This document shows, in pieces, positions 11,701 through 18,555 of a DNA stretch of 64,000 nucleotides. The DNA lies in assembly GCA_029266525.1 (NCBI GenBank), contig JAQSWQ010000034.1, positions 1 through 64,000 of the forward strand. The letters are read 5' to 3'. Each line of letters opens with the position of its first letter. Position 1 is the first letter of the stretch. The notes beneath the pieces are model-generated. The model had not been told where the DNA came from, made no database searches, and was given only the letters and a program-made list of their open reading frames with translations. The stretch comes from Microvirga sp. GTDB taxonomy: Bacteria; Pseudomonadota; Alphaproteobacteria; Rhizobiales; Beijerinckiaceae. Both the position numbers and the translations under genes were made by a program.

Positions 11701-12844
11701 GCGCGGCCGATTTCGTGAGCGTGTCCAGCACCGTCTGAAGATCGAAGGTCGATCGGCTGATGACTTTGAGCACCTCGGCCGTCGCGGTCTGCTGCTGGAG
11801 CGACTCCGTCAGCTCCCTGGTCCGCTCCTCGACCTTGCGCTCGAGGCCGGCATAGGATTCCTGGAGCTTCCCGGCCATGTCGTTGAACTGGTCGGCCAGA
11901 GCTTCGAGCTCGTCGCCGGACTTGACCGCGATCCGCTTGGTGAGCTCGCCGCGCCCGATCCGCTCGGCGCCCTCCCGCAATGCCTGGATGGGGATCATCA
12001 TGCGGCGCGCGAGGAACATCCCCGCGAGCGCCGCCAGCAGCAGCGCGCTGAGCACCAGCACGGCCGAGCGCTTGATCGAGTCGTAGAGCGGCGCATAGGC
12101 CTCCTCGACCGGCAGCTCGACGAAAACCAGCCAGCGCAGCGGCGCGACCCGGGCATGGGCCGTCAGCACCTTGCGGCCCTGCATGTCGGGCGCTTCCTTG
12201 AGGTCGTCGGCTTCGTTCGCGCTCTGCGCCGCCTGGACCTGGGGCAGGCGAGACATGTCGGTGTTGCGCAGGACGAGGCTGATGTCGGGATGCGCGATGA
12301 GGCGGCCCTGCGAGCCGACCACATAGGCGTGGCCCTTCTGGCCGACCTTGATCTGCGAGACCACGTCCCAAATCAGCTTGAGGTTGACCTCGGCGACGCT
12401 GACCCCGGCGTCGCGGCGCGTGCCCGCGACCGCGAGCGTCATGTAGGGCTCGGACTCGCGGCGGAAATAGACCGGGCCGTAATAGACCTTCTTCGCGACC
12501 GCTTCGGTGAACTTCGGGTCCTTCGACAGATCGAGCCCGCTGCCGACCACGTCCATGGCGAGGCGCGAGACGCGCAGCTGCTCCTTGCCGGTCGAATCGA
12601 GCTGCGACAGCTCGGTTATCGCGGGAACCTGGCGCAGGAGGCGGAGCGCGTCGAAGCGGCGCTGCTCGAGCGTGCTCGCCGACCAGGGCTCCTGGTAGGA
12701 GAACCAGATCTCGAAGCCGCCGTTTGCGAACAGCGCGAGGCAGACCACGGCGACGAACAGGCCGACATACTTGCGGAACAGCCGTCCGCGGACGCGCCGC
12801 CGCGGCGGGGCGGCCGTCACGGCGATGGCGCCCGCATCGTTCAC
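5738..12844 (-). CDS. giant membrane histidine kinase: TM + Cache-like sensor + TM + HAMP + 10 tandem GAF modules + HisKA + HATPase_c
   Basis: 2368-aa ORF. HAMP region MMIPIQALREGAERIGRGELTKRIAVKSGDELEALADQFNDM; repeated [EY/EQ]QTATS[DE]VL[NQ]VIS linkers; H-box SHELRTPMNAVLGF; N-box NLVGNAIKFTDKG; G-boxes DTGPGIAPDD and GGTGLGLAISKRLIEMHGG. Confidence 0.93.
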   Translation of the reverse strand: MNDAGAIAVTAAPPRRRVRGRLFRKYVGLFVAVVCLALFANGGFEIWFSYQEPWSASTLEQRRFDALRLLRQVPAITELSQLDSTGKEQLRVSRLAMDVVGSGLDLSKDPKFTEAVAKKVYYGPVYFRRESEPYMTLAVAGTRRDAGVSVAEVNLKLIWDVVSQIKVGQKGHAYVVGSQGRLIAHPDISLVLRNTDMSRLPQVQAAQSANEADDLKEAPDMQGRKVLTAHARVAPLRWLVFVELPVEEAYAPLYDSIKRSAVLVLSALLLAALAGMFLARRMMIPIQALREGAERIGRGELTKRIAVKSGDELEALADQFNDMAGKLQESYAGLERKVEERTRELTESLQQQTATAEVLKVISRSTFDLQTVLDTLTKSAAQLCEAEMAGIVRPRGDAYYWATSYGFPSDYFEYVSNYAISPGRGTVVGRVLLEGGIAHIPDVLADAEYEFREGQKLGRYRAVVGVPLLREGSPIGVILLMRPQARPFSAKQIELATTFADQAVIAIENARLFEEVQARTRQVTEALEYQTATSDVLNVISRSPTDIQPVFDMIAHSAARLCEAQFCFVYRFDGQLLHFVAHHSVTPEVLEMNRRNYPAPPSREHAAPRAVLEGRIVQIADVEADPEYPLGAMAAVGGYRSVAAVPILRDGTPIGSIVVTRAQVGLLPDRQVELLKTFADQAVIAIENVRLFDEVQARTAELQESLEQQTATSEVLQVISRSTFDLQPVLDVLVESAARVCEADRASIWRPKDGAFRVAASYGHTEDHNQLMSERLLVPGRGSVVGRVLLEGTAVHVHDVQTDPEYNEGVARNAGSHTLLGVPLLRDGTPIGVIALSRPHVRPFTEKQIELVTTFADQAVIAIENVRLFEEVQARTAELQESLEYQTATSDVLNVISRSPNDLQPVLDAIVETAHDLCQARYALFFRLGPDGLYHLAASKNADAVRSLDWLREHPIAKGDGTATGLAALEQRTVHFPDALADPRFTDFKRQQQSRARTQLAVPLMRAGDVIGVIFLARTEVMPFTDRQIDLVTTFADQAVIAINNVGLFEEVQARTAELQESLEYQTATSDVLNVISRSPSDIQPVLDAIAETAQRLCQSEHVFIMTRRGERFHLSASGGASPEQVKFLSENPFAITRGSITGRVALEGRTIQVTDVLADPEYTKNEDGHRGFRTTLGIPLLRDGMVTGVIVLTRSLVQPFTDKQIELVETFADQAVIAINNVGLFEEVQARTAELQESLEYQTATSDVLNVISRAPSQLRPVFDAIVETAARLCEAEYALVYRLQEGKYAVAATNSADAEFIQYAIEHPLVAGRGSLIGRTALEGRTVHLPDCLADPEYEVLEYQRVGKYRTTLGVPLLRDGVAIGVIALMRSVVRPFTDKQIELVGTFADQAVIAIENVRLFEEVQARTAELQESLEYQTATSDVLNVISRSPSETQPVLDAIVETASALCGAEDTAILLREGAALRIAAHHGPIPLEFDAKPIERSWVAGRSVVDRAAIHVQDLAAAGDEFPLGSSIAEKFGHRTTLAIPLLRENEAVGCLLLRRLVVLPFTDKQIELVETFADQAVIAIENARLFEEVQARTRELTEALEQQTATSEVLQVINASPGDLAPVFEAMLAKATQLCNAKLGILWTYDGEAFTMAAERGTPSPRAVFGDKPMRAGPDTGLGQVAREKRVVHIHDVVDDLYRARDPVRIGTVEGLGARTWLGVPLLKEGSLLGAFTIYRGEVRPFSDKEIALLTSFAEQAVIAIENVRLFEEVQARTREVTEALEQQTATSEVLRVISNSLTDTQPVFDAIVQSGLKLFSRAAISIALPDGDKVKAVAVAESDPVRAEAWWRRFPFPLTREYMHSAAILDRRVIDIPDVENAPDEFELGKQNFLGSGYRAVTIMPMMRGDVAIGALSVVRVAPGPLSEKELSTLRTFANQAVIAIENTRLLNELRARTDELARSVGELQALGEVSHAVNSTLDLETVLSTIVAKAVQLSSTDAGAIYVFSNLRQKFRLRATYGMSEAMIAEIGKQSIGVGESYIGAATRRGEAVQIPDLAAEPPSPMRDLVVGSGYRGLLVVPLLRPGRVVGALVVRRKEPGLFAKSTIDLLQTFAAQSVLAIQNARLFSEIEQKSREIEIASKHKSQFLANMSHELRTPMNAVLGFTEMMSDGLYGQLPDKALKALDRVQANGKHLLGLINDVLDLSKIEAGQLTLALEDYAVGQVVQTVISGTESLAKAKGLALVAKVQEGLPLGRGDERRLTQVLLNLVGNAIKFTDKGSVEIAARAEDGFFDICVHDTGPGIAPDDQKRIFEEFQQVDNSSTRKKGGTGLGLAISKRLIEMHGGTLSVESVLGEGSTFRVAVPVRAEEQREAAE
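6500..11830 (-). repeat. intragenic array of ten GAF-domain modules with period about 525-545 bp
   Basis: Linker copies fall near 7475, 8020, 8545, 9075, 9610, 10150, 10680, 11215 and 11755, plus a diverged one near 6950-7060. A 63-bp exact match (gcggctgatgacgttgagcacgtcgctcgtcgcggtctggtactcgagcgattcctgcagctc) starts at about 9080 and 9611. Confidence 0.9.
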
Positions 12845-12965
12845 GCGAAAGACCTCGTCGGCTTCGTCCTAGCCTGGCGCACAGTCAACCACGCTGGGGC
12901 GTTCCCGCCTAGAGGCGGGAGCCCGGGCGAGGGCTGTCGTCCCCGAGGATCGTCGCTGCGCGGCC

Positions 12966-13637
12966 CTACGATGCGAGCCCTTCGATGGCGAAGGCGCGCG
13001 TCGGGGCGCCGTCGGCGGTCGGCACGAGGAGCGGCGCGGCGCAGAGAAAGGTGCGCGGACCTACGAGCGCGCTCGTGTTGACGAGGTACTCGATCAGCGT
13101 GACGCCGGCCGAGAGCAGCACGTCGTGGGTGACGTGCTCCGGCCGCGGCGCGACCACCCCATCGAGGAGCAGGCGGATCGTGTAATCCTGCGGGAAATCG
13201 ACCGCCACCGCCGAGGGCCGCCGGGCGAGGAGCCATTCCGCGCCCTCGCGAGTCACGAAAGGAGCCTCGCGCCAGAAGGCGTCGGTCCTGTAGTCGCGCT
13301 TCCTGTCCCACCCCGCCGAGAGAAGCAGGATCTCGCCCGCCGGTCCGCCCGGGTCGGCCGCGGCGAGGCGCTCGGCGCCGATCGCGGTATTCGGCTCGAC
13401 GTCGCGGAGATCGAGGATGCGGCAGGGGCCGACGACGCGGTCGAGCGGCGTCGATTCGATCGTCGGCCCGTTCGCCACGAAATGCGCCATGGCGTCGACA
13501 TGGGTGAAGCCATGGCAGGTGGTCGACAGCCGCGTGATCCGGAACGGGTCTCCCGCTCCGATGTCGCCTTTGATCTGGATGTCCGGGCTCCAGCGGAAAT
13601 GCGGCCCGATCGGCATGGTGAGATCGACGATGCGCAT
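12966..13637 (-). CDS. cyclase family protein (kynurenine formamidase-like)
   Basis: MRIVDLTMPIGPHFRWSPD...STTCHGFTHVDAMAHFVANGPTIE; HGFTHVDAMAHF matches the cyclase-family HxGTHxDxPxHF metal motif. Confidence 0.8.
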   Translation of the reverse strand: MRIVDLTMPIGPHFRWSPDIQIKGDIGAGDPFRITRLSTTCHGFTHVDAMAHFVANGPTIESTPLDRVVGPCRILDLRDVEPNTAIGAERLAAADPGGPAGEILLLSAGWDRKRDYRTDAFWREAPFVTREGAEWLLARRPSAVAVDFPQDYTIRLLLDGVVAPRPEHVTHDVLLSAGVTLIEYLVNTSALVGPRTFLCAAPLLVPTADGAPTRAFAIEGLAS

Positions 13638-13646
13638 CGCTCGTCC

Positions 13647-14630
13647 TCAGGGCTTCGCCTTGTCGATGGCATCGACCAAATCCGATCCGAAGCGGTCCAC
13701 GTAGGTCTTCTTGATCTTGTCGCCGAGCGCGTCCTGGAACGGCTTCGGGTCGACCTTCTCGACGACGGCAAGCCCGGCCTGCTTCATCTTGGCAAGGTTC
13801 TCGCCCTCGATGTCGCGGTTCATCTTGCGCTGCTGGACGGCTGCTTCCCTTGCCGCCTCCAGGATCGCGCGCTGCTGGTCGGGGGCGAGGCTGCTGAACT
13901 TGGCGAGGTTCATCGCAACGACTGACACGGTGTAGGCATGCTGGGTCAGCGAGAGGTGCTTCTGCACCTCGAAAAACTTGCTCGCGTAGATCAGGTTGAT
14001 CGGGTTCTCCTGCGCGTCGACGGTTCCGTTCTGGAGCGCCAGATAGACCTCGGGGAACGCGAGCGGAGCTGGGCTTGCGCCGAGGGCCTGGAAAGCAGCG
14101 ACGTGGCCCGGGTTGGGGGTGGTGCGGATCTTGATTCCCTTGAGGTCGTCGGGCCGCAGGATCGGGCGCTTCGAGTTGGTGATGTTGCGGAAGCCGATCT
14201 CCCAGAACGCCAGTCCCTTGAGCTGGTGCTGCTCGAGCTCAGCCAGGAGCTGGTTGCCGACTGGACCGTCCACGACGCGGTAAACGTGCTCGAAGCTCGT
14301 GAACAGGTAAGGCAGGTCGAGCACGTTGAGCTTCGGCACGAACGAGCTGAAGAACGGGTTCCCGGTGAACCCCATGTCGAGGGCGCCGAGACGCAGGTTC
14401 TGCAGGATGCTCGGATCGTTGCCGAGCGCGCCGCCGGCATGCACCTCGATCTGAATCTGGCCGTTCGTGCGCTGCTTGACGGCTTCGGCGAAACGCTGCG
14501 CCGCGAGGTGATGCGTGTCGCTCGCCGGCAGGGTGTGGGCCATCTTCAGCGTGGTCTGCGCCGCGCCCGGCAGGGCGCTGCCGAGCCCCGCCGCGACGGC
14601 GAGGCATGCAAGGAGAACGGGGCGCTTCAT
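13647..14630 (-). CDS. TRAP transporter substrate-binding protein (DctP family)
   Basis: Signal peptide followed by TTLKMAHTLPASDTHHLAAQRFAEAVKQRTNGQIQIEVHAGGALGND...GLAFWEIGFRNITNSKRPI...KIRTTPNP. Confidence 0.9.
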   Translation of the reverse strand: MKRPVLLACLAVAAGLGSALPGAAQTTLKMAHTLPASDTHHLAAQRFAEAVKQRTNGQIQIEVHAGGALGNDPSILQNLRLGALDMGFTGNPFFSSFVPKLNVLDLPYLFTSFEHVYRVVDGPVGNQLLAELEQHQLKGLAFWEIGFRNITNSKRPILRPDDLKGIKIRTTPNPGHVAAFQALGASPAPLAFPEVYLALQNGTVDAQENPINLIYASKFFEVQKHLSLTQHAYTVSVVAMNLAKFSSLAPDQQRAILEAAREAAVQQRKMNRDIEGENLAKMKQAGLAVVEKVDPKPFQDALGDKIKKTYVDRFGSDLVDAIDKAKP

Positions 14631-14744
14631 GGGTGGCTCCTCCCGAATAGCCGTTTCGCGGCGACGCTTGTTTGTTCAAGATTGCACGGGCATGGAAGCC
14701 CGTGAAGGCTTCTTTTCTCGGAAGGGGATTGCGCGGAGCGCTGC

Positions 14745-16103
14745 ATGACTGACATGACAATTGTGGCCGGCCTCGTCGGGGCGGGCGAGTTCGGGGCGAC
14801 CTTCCTCGCGCAGGCCCGCCGCATCGCGGGGCTTCACGTTCGGCTCGTCTGCGATCGGGATCCCGAGCGGGCGCGTGCCGCGCTCGCGGCCGCCGGCGTG
14901 CCCGAAGACGAGATCGCCGCCTGCGCCTCGCGGCCCGCGGCGGTCGCCGCGATCGAAGCCGGGCGCGTGGCGATCGTCGAGGACGTGTCGCTCCTGGCGG
15001 GCCTCCCGCTTACGGTCGTCCTCGAGGCGACGGGCGACCCGGAAGGCGGCGCCCTCACCGCCGAGACGGCGCTGGCGAACGGCTACCACACCGTGCTCGC
15101 GACGAAGGAGACCGAAGTCCAGATCGGCCCCGAGCTCGCGCGGCGCGCCCGCGCCGCGGGCCTCGTCCACGCACCCGTCGAGGGCGACCAGCCGGCGCTC
15201 CTGATCGCGCTCGTGGCGCGCGCGCGGCTCCTCGGCCTGCCGGTGGTCGCGGCCGGCAAGTCGACCGAGTCCGACTACGTCTTTGATCGCGCCGCCGAGA
15301 CCGTCACCTCATGGGGACGCAGCACGAAGGCGCAGGGCTATGGCGATCTTTTCGAGCCCGGCGCGGGGTTGCGGGAACGTCTCGCCGAGCGCGAGCTGCC
15401 CGGCCTTGCAACCGGCACCGTGCCCGATCTCTGCGAGATGACGATCGTCGCGAATTGCTGCGACCTCGCTCCCGACCGGCCGGAGCTGCATGCGCCGGTC
15501 GCGCGCACGACCGAGCTGCCGCAGGTCTTCTCGCCGCAGGGCGACGGCGGCATTCTCGACCGCATGGGGGTCGTCGATGTCTTCGCGCATCTGCGCCGGA
15601 CCGACGAGCTGAGCTTCGCGGGCGGCGTGTTCGTCGTGGTGGAAGCGCCGGATCCGGCCACGGGACGGCTTCTCGCCGGAAAGGGCATCCCGGGCGCGGC
15701 GGAGGGGCGCTATCTCCTCCTGCACAACCCCGTCCACCTTCTCGGCGTCGAAGCTGTCGCCTCGGTCCTCGCAGCCGCCCGCGGCGCCGCACCGCTTGGC
15801 GACGAAGAGGTGCGACCGCGCTTTGACCTCGCCGCCCGCGCCGCCCGCGACATCGCCGCCGGGGAGGTGCTCGCGCTCGGCGCCCGCCACGCGATCGAGG
15901 CGCTCGAGCCCCTGATCCTGCCGGCCGAGCCGATCGCGCCCCGGGGCCGCGTGCCCTATTATCTTGCCGCGGGTCACCGGGCGCTCCGCCCGATTGCCAA
16001 GGGCGAGGTCCTCACGGTCGCGGACGTCGATCTCGATCCGCAGTCGGCCCGCTATCGCCTCCGCCGCTCGCAAGACCGGGCCTTCGGCCTGTCGCTTGCC
16101 TGA
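14745..16103 (+). CDS. NAD(P)-binding oxidoreductase (homoserine-dehydrogenase-like fold) with C-terminal SAF domain
   Basis: VAGLVGAGEFGATFLAQARRIAGLHVRLVCDRD Rossmann motif; C-terminal YYLAAGHRALRPIAKGEVLTVADVDLD is SAF-like. Confidence 0.75.
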   Translation: MTDMTIVAGLVGAGEFGATFLAQARRIAGLHVRLVCDRDPERARAALAAAGVPEDEIAACASRPAAVAAIEAGRVAIVEDVSLLAGLPLTVVLEATGDPEGGALTAETALANGYHTVLATKETEVQIGPELARRARAAGLVHAPVEGDQPALLIALVARARLLGLPVVAAGKSTESDYVFDRAAETVTSWGRSTKAQGYGDLFEPGAGLRERLAERELPGLATGTVPDLCEMTIVANCCDLAPDRPELHAPVARTTELPQVFSPQGDGGILDRMGVVDVFAHLRRTDELSFAGGVFVVVEAPDPATGRLLAGKGIPGAAEGRYLLLHNPVHLLGVEAVASVLAAARGAAPLGDEEVRPRFDLAARAARDIAAGEVLALGARHAIEALEPLILPAEPIAPRGRVPYYLAAGHRALRPIAKGEVLTVADVDLDPQSARYRLRRSQDRAFGLSLA

Positions 16104-16191
16104 AGGCACGAAATGCTGCGGAAACGTCGGGCGCAATCCGCCTGAAACCGACTCGCCCTAAACGACTTCCCAACGACAAGGGGGAGCGTCC

Positions 16192-16287
16192 ATGATGTCG
16201 AGAGCTTTCGAGCTCGGCATGAGCTTGCTTGTGGCGGCCGGCGGCTTCGGCCTCGCCATCCTGATCAGCCCGCACCTGCCGCTCTGA
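16192..16287 (+). CDS. predicted 31-aa single-pass membrane microprotein
   Basis: MMSRAFELGMSLLVAAGGFGLAILISPHLPL*. Shine-Dalgarno-like gggggag 6 nt upstream of the ATG; not in the supplied ORF track because of its length. Confidence 0.5.
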   Translation: MMSRAFELGMSLLVAAGGFGLAILISPHLPL

Positions 16288-16308
16288 GGAGGGCTGGCCG
16301 ATAGCGCC

Positions 16309-16665
16309 TCACTCCTTCTCCTGAAGGGCGGCCGTCGCGCGCGCCATCAGCCCTGCGAAGCCATTGAAGAAGGTCGCGAGCTCCATGGTGACGCGCTCGC
16401 GCGCCTCGCCTTGGAGCTCGGCGTGGTCGGGAAGCGTCGAGAGGCGCTGGAGCGCCGGCAGCGCATCGTTGAGCGCAGCGCCCACCGCCGCGAGCTTCTC
16501 GTCGGCCGCCTGCGCCCGCCGGATGCCGTAGTTGAACAGCGCCGCCGCGACATCGGCGAGCTCGAAGGCGCCGTCCTCGCCGGGCTTGAGCACTCCGCCC
16601 GCTTCCAGCGAGGCGAGAAGCTCGGGCGAAAGCTGGAAGGCCTTGCAGACGCCCTCGCGGGTCAT
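16309..16665 (-). CDS. hypothetical protein
   Basis: 118-aa ORF MTREGVCKAFQLSPELLASLEAGGVLKPGEDGAFELADVAAALFNYGIRRAQA...; no family recognised. Confidence 0.6.
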   Translation of the reverse strand: MTREGVCKAFQLSPELLASLEAGGVLKPGEDGAFELADVAAALFNYGIRRAQAADEKLAAVGAALNDALPALQRLSTLPDHAELQGEARERVTMELATFFNGFAGLMARATAALQEKE

Positions 16666-16705
16666 CTTCAGCGCGGCGACGGAGGGTCCGATGAGCGGCG
16701 CTCCG

Positions 16706-16900
16706 TCAATGCGGCTTGCGCCTGTCCGGGCGCGAGGGCGGCGGCGGCGCGGGGAAGCGCCGCGCCTCGATCACGCGCGCGCGGGCGGCCTCGGCAATCT
16801 CGCTCAGCTCGTTCGCGGAGACACGGTCGCTCGTCATGACGAGCCGGATCAGGGGATCGGCCATGAGCTCGGCGAAGTTCGGCTCGGTGCAGCGAAGCAT
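16706..16900 (-). CDS. small hypothetical protein (64 aa)
   Basis: MLRCTEPNFAELMADPLIRLVMTSDRVSANELSEIAEAARARVIEARRFPAP...; start inside ORF 16706..18046, frame distinct from solA. Confidence 0.6.
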   Translation of the reverse strand: MLRCTEPNFAELMADPLIRLVMTSDRVSANELSEIAEAARARVIEARRFPAPPPPSRPDRRKPH

Positions 16901-16968
16901 GAGGGGCCTCCCCGGCGCGCGACGCGCGATCATAGACCACATCCCGGCCAAGCGCACGCGCCCGGGCG

Positions 16969-18105
16969 TCAGCCGTGGAACCGCCCGAGCCTGAACAGGC
17001 TGAGGTCGAACCGCGGCGCTGCTCCGGTCGCGAAATCGGCCAGCACTTCGCCCATCACGCTCGCGAATTTGTAGCCATGGCCCGAGCAGGGCGAGGCGAC
17101 CACCACCTGCGGCGCGTCGGGCAAGGTGTCGACCACGAAGTGCTCGTCCGGCGTGTTGGTGAAGAGGCAAGCCCTGAGGCTGAGGACCGGCCCGTTCGCG
17201 TCGGGAAAATAGGCGGCGAGCGACTCGCGCAGGCGCGCTTCGTCGCGCGCGGTCGGCTCGCGCGAGAGCTCGTCGGCATGCCCGGTTTCGTGGAGGTGGT
17301 TGTAGACGCCGATCTTGAAGCCCGGGACGCCCCACTCCGGGAAGGTGTACAGCCAGGGATCGCCGTCGATGATGCCGATGGGGCAGCGGCCGAGCCGGAA
17401 ATGCTCGGGCACGAGCGGGCGGAACCAGCCCATGACCTGCCGCTCCGGCACCGCCTTGCCGGCGAGAGCCGGTACGTACTCCGAGATCCAGGCGCCGGTC
17501 GCGAGCACGAGCCGCTCGGCCTCGTAGGCGCCGCGCGCCGTCGTCACGCGCACGGTGCCGGCGTTGGTGATCTCCCAACTCGAGATCGGCTCGCGGGCCC
17601 GGATGTCGGCGCCGGCAGCCAAGGCGAGCTGCACATGGGCGACGATCGCGCGCTCGGAGGCGACGAAGCCGGCGTCCGGCTCCACGACCGCGGCGAAATG
17701 AGCCGGCATGCGAAAGCCGGGATAGCGGGCGCGGAGCTCGGCCGCGCTCAGAAGCTCGTGCTGCAGGTTGTGCTCGCGGCAGGAGGCGAGCGCGCCCTGG
17801 ACGATGCGTCCACGCTCGGGCCCGGCGTCGACGCCGCCCGTGATGAAGAGAAGGCGGTCGCCCCAGGCATGTTCGAGCTCGCGCCACAATTCGTAGGCGC
17901 GGCGCAGCAGGGGCACATAGGAGGGGTGCTCGAAATAGGCGAGACGGATGATCCGGTTCACGCCGTGGGACGAGCCCATGGCGTGCGGGATGTCGAAGCG
18001 CTCGAGGCCGAGCACGCGCTTGCCGCGCTTGGCGAGCTGCCAGCATGTCGCCGTGCCCATGCCCCCGACGCCTGCGACGATCACATCGTAAGGCCCGCCC
18101 GTCAT
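16969..18105 (-). CDS. solA: N-methyl-L-tryptophan oxidase / monomeric sarcosine oxidase-like FAD protein
   Basis: MTGGPYDVIVAGVGGMGTATCWQLAKRGKRVLGLERFDIPHAMGSSHGVNRIIRLAYFEHPSYVPLLRRAYELW; C-terminal SPCSGHGYKFASVMGE. Confidence 0.88.
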   Translation of the reverse strand: MTGGPYDVIVAGVGGMGTATCWQLAKRGKRVLGLERFDIPHAMGSSHGVNRIIRLAYFEHPSYVPLLRRAYELWRELEHAWGDRLLFITGGVDAGPERGRIVQGALASCREHNLQHELLSAAELRARYPGFRMPAHFAAVVEPDAGFVASERAIVAHVQLALAAGADIRAREPISSWEITNAGTVRVTTARGAYEAERLVLATGAWISEYVPALAGKAVPERQVMGWFRPLVPEHFRLGRCPIGIIDGDPWLYTFPEWGVPGFKIGVYNHLHETGHADELSREPTARDEARLRESLAAYFPDANGPVLSLRACLFTNTPDEHFVVDTLPDAPQVVVASPCSGHGYKFASVMGEVLADFATGAAPRFDLSLFRLGRFHG

Positions 18106-18173
18106 AACCGCTCCATGATTCGGCTTTATCCGCCGGCGTTTCCAGGCCGGCTCTCTACCGGAGGAGGACGGCG

Positions 18174-18551
18174 ATGAACATCGACCGCGAGTTCGAGGCG
18201 ATCGCCGAGTATTGGTCGCCGCGCGTCGTCGCTGACGCCAACGGCCAATATGTCAAGCTCGCCAAGGTCAAGGGCGAGTTCGTCTGGCACAGCCACGCCG
18301 AGGAGGACGAGTTCTTCCTCGTGCGCCGGGGCACCTTCGTGATCCGCTACCGCAACGGCGAGGAGGTCGTGCTCAACGAAGGCGATTTCCACGTGGTGCC
18401 GCGCGGCGTCGAGCACATGACCGCGGCGCCCGATGAATGCTGGGTCATCTTCATCGAGCCCGCCGCCACGAAGCATACCGGCGACACAGCGAGCGACCGG
18501 ACGAAGTCGATCAGGGAGCAGCTCGCCCATTTGCACCCGTGGGGCGCGTGA
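18174..18551 (+). CDS. cupin domain-containing protein
   Basis: VWHSHAEEDEFFLVRRGTFVIRYRNGEEVVLNEGDFHVVPRGVEHMT cupin motifs. Confidence 0.9.
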   Translation: MNIDREFEAIAEYWSPRVVADANGQYVKLAKVKGEFVWHSHAEEDEFFLVRRGTFVIRYRNGEEVVLNEGDFHVVPRGVEHMTAAPDECWVIFIEPAATKHTGDTASDRTKSIREQLAHLHPWGA

Positions 18552-18555
18552 ACGA

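Noticed and set aside
7460-11830. Regularly spaced repeats considered as a CRISPR-like array
   Set aside because: Repeat period is ~535 bp, in-frame and protein-coding; it reflects tandem GAF modules.
10541-13081. 846-aa plus-strand ORF
   Set aside because: Antisense to the kinase N-terminus and cyclase-family gene; no recognisable domains.
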